Shown: piece after piece, positions 59,789-64,000 of the stretch
How the letters are laid out: every line of letters begins with the position of its first letter
How positions within the stretch are numbered: position 1 is the first letter of the stretch
Assembly: GCA_003246575.1 (NCBI GenBank)
Contig: QJZZ01000001.1
Coordinates: 157,978-221,977 of the forward strand
DNA: 64,000 nt
Direction of reading: 5' to 3'
From: Candidatus Saccharimonadota bacterium
GTDB lineage: Bacteria; Patescibacteriota; Saccharimonadia; Saccharimonadales; Saccharimonadaceae
Notes under the pieces: generated by a model
The model's input: the letters and a program-made list of their open reading frames with translations, nothing else
Told to the model about the DNA's origin: nothing
Databases searched by the model: none
Made by a program: the position numbers and the translations under genes

Positions 59789-61048
59789 TTAATGCAACTT
59801 TGAGCGCAGCCATCCATCAATCGTGCCTGCGCCCATGCCGAGTACGAGGTGTTGCTTGGAGCGATGGTTTTGTATCGATTGCCACAGGTCGTCATCGAGC
59901 TGTGCGATGTGGATGTCTTTGTCGGTGATGGCTGTAGTTAGTTGCTCCGGCGTCAAAATCTCGAGGTTTGGATCTTCGCGGCTGAGATAGGTTGGAAGCC
60001 AGTAGATTTCATTAGCGTGTGCAAATATTTCGTTCGTGTACTGATCGCGGACACTATGCTGGCGAACATTTTGATGCGGTTGGTAGACGAGTACGACGTA
60101 GTCGGAGCGCTCGTGGGCTGCCTGAAGTGACGCGGCGATCTCGTTCGGGTGGTGGCCATAGTCACTATAGAGATTGTCATCGAGTTCTTCCATGCGGCGG
60201 TCGGTGCCGGGGAAGTTGTTGATTGCACTGATGAGGTCGTGGTACGGCGTGCCGGGAAACAGGCGGAGAATTGCTCGTTCGACCAGGAAGGCGTCTCGTC
60301 GGAGGTAGTCTCCCGCCAAGTGAAGGTGGTCGAGTGGCATAGTTTCGTCAAAAATCGTCACATCACTTGAGCTCGGACTGATCGTGTCATAGTCACCGCG
60401 CCAGAGCAGTGAGTGGTCCGATTGGTCGATGAATGCATCGAATGCTTCGGTGTAGCTCTCACGAGTCGGGTAGATGTCCGGGTGGTCGTAGTCGACGCTG
60501 GTGATGAGCGAGAGTGATGGCGTGAAATGCAGGAAGTTGCGATCGTATTCGTCGCACTCGTACACGAAGTAACGGCTTTCCGGGTCGAAGTCGCCGCTCG
60601 GTCCGAAATTGAGTGTTGTCCCGACGGAATAGCTGACTGGGAGGCCAAGCTGTTTCATCGTCCAGACCATTAGCCCGGTTGTCGTTGTCTTGCCGTGAGT
60701 GCCGGCGACGGCAACCATGTCGAGCTTTTTGTCGCTAAGGATGCGCGCCAGCATGCCGTCGCGTTTGAGGCACATGATGCCGAGCTGTCGTGCCGCAACC
60801 AGCTCGGGGTGATCGAGCGGTAACGATGAGGTGTAGACGAAGTAATCAAATGGCATGGCTGCATGTTCGCTGCGAAGAAACTCGTCAGTCTGTTCACCTA
60901 TCCTGAGGCGGATGTGTTCATCCTGGAGGCGATGTGTCGTCAGTGAGGCTTCACGGTCAGACCCCACGATGTCATACCCGGCTTTGCGGGCAATCTGCGC
61001 GAGTGGTCCGATACCAACGCCGCCGATTCCTGAGAAAAACACACGCAT
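59789..61048 (-). CDS. murC: UDP-N-acetylmuramate--L-alanine ligase
   Basis: 419 residues. N-terminal UDP-binding fold (FSGIGGVGIGPLAQIARKAGYDIVGSD), Mur ligase P-loop AVAGTHGKTTTTGLMVW, YECDEYDRNFL, YDHPDIYP, and the C-terminal DYGHHPNEIAASLQA. It adds L-Ala to UDP-MurNAc, the first step of the peptide stem. It could alternatively be an Mpl-type murein peptide ligase, but the HHPNEI and length fit MurC. Extended -10 TATACT (61058-61063) lies 9 nt before the ATG; between them GGAGG. Confidence 0.88.
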   Translation of the reverse strand: MRVFFSGIGGVGIGPLAQIARKAGYDIVGSDREASLTTHRLQDEHIRLRIGEQTDEFLRSEHAAMPFDYFVYTSSLPLDHPELVAARQLGIMCLKRDGMLARILSDKKLDMVAVAGTHGKTTTTGLMVWTMKQLGLPVSYSVGTTLNFGPSGDFDPESRYFVYECDEYDRNFLHFTPSLSLITSVDYDHPDIYPTRESYTEAFDAFIDQSDHSLLWRGDYDTISPSSSDVTIFDETMPLDHLHLAGDYLRRDAFLVERAILRLFPGTPYHDLISAINNFPGTDRRMEELDDNLYSDYGHHPNEIAASLQAAHERSDYVVLVYQPHQNVRQHSVRDQYTNEIFAHANEIYWLPTYLSREDPNLEILTPEQLTTAITDKDIHIAQLDDDLWQSIQNHRSKQHLVLGMGAGTIDGWLRSKLH

Positions 61049-61101
61049 GATGCCTCCAGTATAGCATTTCAGCGTGATATACTAATAGATAATGAGAAAG
61101 G

Positions 61102-61755
61102 GTGGCGTACTGGGTGGCGAATAAGCGGTCAGTCAAGCGGGATATCAAAAAACTGCAGCATGTCAAAACGTGGCATCTTGTGGTTCTTTTGGCGTTGTCA
61201 CTCTTTGTGTCAGCGACCTTTTTGCGCCTCAACAACGTTGGCATGGTAGAGCGACGTGATGCCGTCTATGCTGCCGACAAGGTTGGCGACGAAAACGCCA
61301 TCTGGGATCGTCTCTATGATTTGCAGCGCTATGCAGCGACACATATGAACGCCGATACGGGTGATGTCTATCTGGATAATCTCTACAAGGCCGACGTCGA
61401 AGCAATTACGAAGCAGACTGAGCAGGCCAATGCCAACGGCAATAGCAGTGGTGCAGCATTACTTCGTGCTGCCTATGAGACGTGCAAGAATAGGTACCCA
61501 GGGTACTCTCCTGCGTATATAGCCTGTGTACAGTCGGAGCAGGCCAAGATTCCAGCTGGCACAGTAACTATTGAATCGGCGCAGTTTCCGTCGCCGTCCC
61601 TGTACCGCCATGCCTACATAGCACCACTCTGGTCACCAGACTATGCTGGGTGGGCCGTCCTCGTCTCGTTCGTGTTTGCAGTCGCGGTTATTGTGCGTTT
61701 TTGTATCGAAGTCTACCTGCGCTGGCAACTGCGCCGTACGTATCGGGTTGTCTAA
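61102..61755 (+). CDS. Two-TM hypothetical protein with extracytoplasmic domain
   Basis: 217 residues from GTG 61102, or 213 from GTG 61114, which has a better spacing to AAAGGG. Basic N-terminus, TM helix (about 26-42), an extracytoplasmic helical domain of about 135 residues with two Cys (YETCKNRYPG and IACVQSE), and a second TM (about 185-207). A TATACT lies at about 61078. No family recognised. Confidence 0.68.
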   Translation: MAYWVANKRSVKRDIKKLQHVKTWHLVVLLALSLFVSATFLRLNNVGMVERRDAVYAADKVGDENAIWDRLYDLQRYAATHMNADTGDVYLDNLYKADVEAITKQTEQANANGNSSGAALLRAAYETCKNRYPGYSPAYIACVQSEQAKIPAGTVTIESAQFPSPSLYRHAYIAPLWSPDYAGWAVLVSFVFAVAVIVRFCIEVYLRWQLRRTYRVV

Positions 61756-61836
61756 TCTGTTGAAAATATAGTTGACAGGGGCCACTAGAGGCGATACCCT
61801 AATAGATGTAAAGCTTAAGAGGAGGTATAAGACCAT

Positions 61837-62043
61837 ATGGCTTACAAGCATCAAAACTCGAAAGGTACTACTTACTACCTACACAAGACTGATGTCACAC
61901 TTCGTGGCGGCAAACCACAGACAATCTACTTTTTCGCAAAGGTAGAGAAGAACGACAAGGGTGAGCCTTGCGACCTTCCAGAAGACCGTGTAGTCAAGGA
62001 AAACCCACGTAACGGTTTCCTTACTGTTTCTAAGAAAAAATAG
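61837..62043 (+). CDS. Short conserved-looking basic protein
   Basis: 68 residues with GAGGAGG upstream. Sequence begins MAYKHQNSKGTTYYLH and contains TLRGGKPQTIYFFAK and ENPRNGFLTVSKKK. The pattern (beta-rich, basic, Lys tail) suggests a small nucleic-acid-binding or ribosome-associated protein; I believe similar short proteins occur in other Saccharibacteria, but that is memory, not a search. Strong SD and own terminator suggest good expression. Confidence 0.72.
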   Translation: MAYKHQNSKGTTYYLHKTDVTLRGGKPQTIYFFAKVEKNDKGEPCDLPEDRVVKENPRNGFLTVSKKK

Positions 62044-62065
62044 TCGTAGCGTTGCTATGATAGCG

Positions 62066-62093
62066 AGGACCACTAGAAATAGTGGTCCTTTCA
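62066..62093 (+). terminator. Intrinsic terminator with GAAA tetraloop
   Basis: 10-bp perfect stem AGGACCACTA / TAGTGGTCCT around a GAAA loop, followed by TTTC. Ends the 68-residue gene. Confidence 0.85.
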
Positions 62094-62110
62094 TGTTGTA
62101 ACAAAAACTT

Positions 62111-62140
62111 TTGCAAAGCATAAGCAGCAGATGCTATAGT
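62111..62140 (+). promoter_or_regulatory. Promoter of candidate small RNA
   Basis: TTGCAA (62111-62116), 18-bp spacer ending in TG-C, and TATAGT (62135-62140). No ORF follows before the next terminator. Confidence 0.5.
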
Positions 62141-62146
62141 GAGAGC

Positions 62147-62199
62147 ACAAACAAACAGGTGCCAAAATAGCCCCGACGGGTCGTCCGTCGGGGCGTTTT
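62147..62199 (+). ncRNA. Candidate small RNA of about 50 nt
   Basis: Between two terminators there is a good promoter and then a short transcript with no start codon: a small stem GCAC...GTGC around an A/C-rich loop, a short A-rich linker, and a strong terminator (GCCCCGACGG pairing with CCGTCGGGGC, then GTTTTGC; 62170-62199). The A/C-rich loop could pair with SD sequences. No known RNA family recognised. Confidence 0.45.
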
Positions 62200-62216
62200 G
62201 CTTCTCTGGTTGGTGA

Positions 62217-62222
62217 TACAAT
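62217..62222 (+). promoter_or_regulatory. Extended -10 box, leaderless promoter of the ABC operon
   Basis: TACAAT preceded by TG-A, 6 nt before ATG 62229. Confidence 0.55.
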
Positions 62223-62228
62223 GAACGT

Positions 62229-62984
62229 ATGAAATCTATCGTATCCGTAAAGAACCTCGTCAAGACCTACGACGGCAAAAATGTCGTCGACGGTATCAGT
62301 TTTGACGTCAAAGAAGGGGAGATCTTCGGAATCCTCGGTCCAAATGGCGCCGGCAAGACGACGACGCTCGAAATGCTTGAGACGCTACGCCCCATTGATG
62401 GCGGCTCGGCCTCTGTTGCCGGTGTTGACGTCAGTAAAGATGCCAATGAGGTAAAGCGTTTGATCGGTGTCCAGCCACAATCGCCAGCCTTCCAGGACAA
62501 AACCAAGCTGTACGAAGTGATCGAGCAGTTTGCTGCTGCCTATGGCGAGCGTGTCGATGTGATGAAATTCTTGCGTGATGTTGATCTAGAAGAAAAGGCC
62601 AATGCCTTCGTCGAGCAGTTATCAGGCGGCCAGCGTCAGCGGCTCAGCATCACCACGGCGCTTGTGCATGGACCGAAAGTCTTTTTCCTCGACGAGCCGA
62701 CCACTGGCCTCGACCCGCAGGCGCGCCGCAATCTCTGGGATCTTATCGAAGACATTCGCAAGCGTGGTGTCAGCGTCATCATGACGACTCACTACATGGA
62801 CGAGGCGGAGATTCTCTGCGATCGCATTGCCGTCATGGATGCAGGCAAGATCGTCGCGCTTGATACGCCGAAAAACCTGATCAAAAACCTTCTCAAGAAG
62901 GGCTTCAAGAAAAAACAGCATGTCGAACAGGCAGACCTCGAGGATGTCTTCATCGATCTGACCGGAAAGGCACTGAGGGACTAA
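62229..62984 (+). CDS. ABC exporter ATP-binding protein
   Basis: 251 residues. Walker A GPNGAGKTT, Q-loop GVQPQSP, signature LSGGQRQR, Walker B KVFFLDEPTTGLDP, and switch His in TTHYMDE. It is of the DrrA/ABC-2 type. Partner of the permease encoded 1 nt downstream. Confidence 0.93.
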   Translation: MKSIVSVKNLVKTYDGKNVVDGISFDVKEGEIFGILGPNGAGKTTTLEMLETLRPIDGGSASVAGVDVSKDANEVKRLIGVQPQSPAFQDKTKLYEVIEQFAAAYGERVDVMKFLRDVDLEEKANAFVEQLSGGQRQRLSITTALVHGPKVFFLDEPTTGLDPQARRNLWDLIEDIRKRGVSVIMTTHYMDEAEILCDRIAVMDAGKIVALDTPKNLIKNLLKKGFKKKQHVEQADLEDVFIDLTGKALRD

Positions 62985-64000
62985 TATGCAATTACCAAAA
63001 TCACTGTTCACTGTCGTCACGTTTGCGCGTATCAACACCAGGCGTTTCTTTCGTGATCGCCTCAGTATCTTCTTTGGTATCCTATTTCCGCTCTTTCTTT
63101 TACTTATTTTCGGTGGAATCTTTGGCAATAGTGATTCCGCAAGTTTTCGCGTTGCAGTGATCAATGAGTCCGGCTCTGAATTTGCAACCAATTTTGTCAA
63201 AGAACTTGATGACGAGAAGTCATTCGATGTCAACCAGTCCTATGCGACGCTCGATGACGCCAAGGATGACATGGTTCATTCACAGATTGATGCGACGATT
63301 ATCTTGCCTGAAAACTTCGGTGCCGTCGACGAGTCGACCCGCATGCCGAGCGGTCAGGTCAAGTTGTACTACACGCAAAATAACGCCCAGGCAGGACAGA
63401 CACTGACGACAGTGCTCGACGGTTTATTCAAGGGCGTGAATACAGATATTACACAAGTAGGAACACCTTTTACTGTGAGCGGAGAGGAAATTAATGATCA
63501 GTCGCTTTCCCAGTTCGACTACACATTTGCAGGTATGCTTGGCTTCGCACTCCTCGGTATCGGTATCTTTGGCCCGGTCAACGTGTTCCCAGAGCTCAAA
63601 AAGCAGGGGATTCTTCGTCGCCTGAGCACAACACCGCTCAAGGTGTGGCAGTACTTTAGCTCTATCGCAATTTCTCAGGCGATTATCGGTCTGGTATCGA
63701 TCGCCGTCATGTTCATCGTCGCGCTGACAGTGTTCAAGCTGGAGGTAGTGGGTAATATATTCTTGCTGCTCATCTTCATCGTGTTCAGTATTATCGAAAT
63801 CCTCGGTATTGGCCTCGCTATCGGTGGCTGGGCGCGCAATGAACGTCAAGCGGCACCTCTGTCAAATATCGTTGTTTTCCCGATGATGTTCCTCGCTGGC
63901 ACCTTCTTCCCACGCTTCCTGATGCCAGACTGGCTCCAGGCGGCGTCTGGCTTCTTGCCACTCACCCCTGTTATCGACGGTATCCGTTTCATCGTCAACG
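62985..64000 (+). CDS. ABC-2 type permease (partial, runs off window)
   Basis: At least 338 residues. N-terminal TM (about 27-48), a large extracytoplasmic domain (about 50-180; VAVINESGSEFATNFVKEL), then a group of TM helices (from about 183) including GTFFPRFLMPDWLQAASGFLPLTPVIDGIR, the characteristic end of ABC-2 membrane proteins such as DrrB/YhgE types. Substrate could be a lipid, drug or polysaccharide; not evident. The end of the gene is beyond base 64000. Confidence 0.9.

Overview
The window looks like a piece of a small, streamlined genome of the Candidate Phyla Radiation, most likely a Saccharibacterium (TM7). Reasons: dense packing with 1-8 nt start/stop overlaps, UGA used as a normal stop, very many single-TM or secreted proteins found only in this kind of genome, an anaerobic-style L-lactate dehydrogenase, a compact F1 ATPase operon, prepilin-like proteins, and -10 boxes placed only 6-8 nt before start codons (leaderless mRNAs). 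The lineage call is inference from gene content; no rRNA or tRNA gene was seen in the window.

Layout. 1-5.5 kb: a partial prepilin-like protein, a membrane-anchored trypsin-like protease, a DEAD-box RNA helicase and lactate dehydrogenase. 5.6-10.4 kb: a six-gene carotenoid operon in the order crtE-crtB-crtI-crtYe-crtYf-crtEb, the gene set actinobacteria use for cyclic C50 carotenoids. 10.4-15.4 kb: small membrane proteins, a YdeI-like protein, and an AbrB-type regulator next to a DHA2 drug exporter. 15.4-34.2 kb: about 19 kb of surface proteins, nearly all on the minus strand: a ~2370-residue Kelch/polyglycine/PA14 giant, a 1061-residue fibre-like protein, a PKD protein, a DUF916-like (WxL-associated) protein and four related secreted proteins, two of which are adjacent duplicates broken by a frameshift at the same place. 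34.2-40.5 kb: an F1-type ATPase operon (b-like, delta, alpha, gamma, beta, epsilon) in which the usual a and c genes are absent and are replaced by one secreted protein ending in a two-helix hairpin. 40.5-46.1 kb: a 32-residue mini-pilin, a LysM-CHAP peptidoglycan hydrolase, a stress-type membrane protein, a winged-helix regulator, a two-component system, a TerC/DUF475-like membrane protein and a CorA-like Mg2+ channel. 46.5-64 kb: DsbA-like oxidoreductase, CBS/CNNM protein, aspS, superoxide dismutase, DNA repair glycosylases, a metallo-beta-lactamase-fold hydrolase, msrA, a Kef-type antiporter, Sua5/TsaC, TrmB, a DMT permease, an HD hydrolase, murC, a short conserved protein, a candidate small RNA and an ABC exporter running off the right end.

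How it fits together: the cell seems to invest heavily in its surface (adhesins, pilins, a peptidoglycan hydrolase, disulfide formation), as expected for an epibiont, and in oxidative-stress defence (carotenoids, SOD, MsrA, MutY-like and AlkA-like glycosylases). The most unusual item is the F1-like ATPase lacking neighbouring proton-channel genes; the carotenoid operon and the parallel frameshifts come next.
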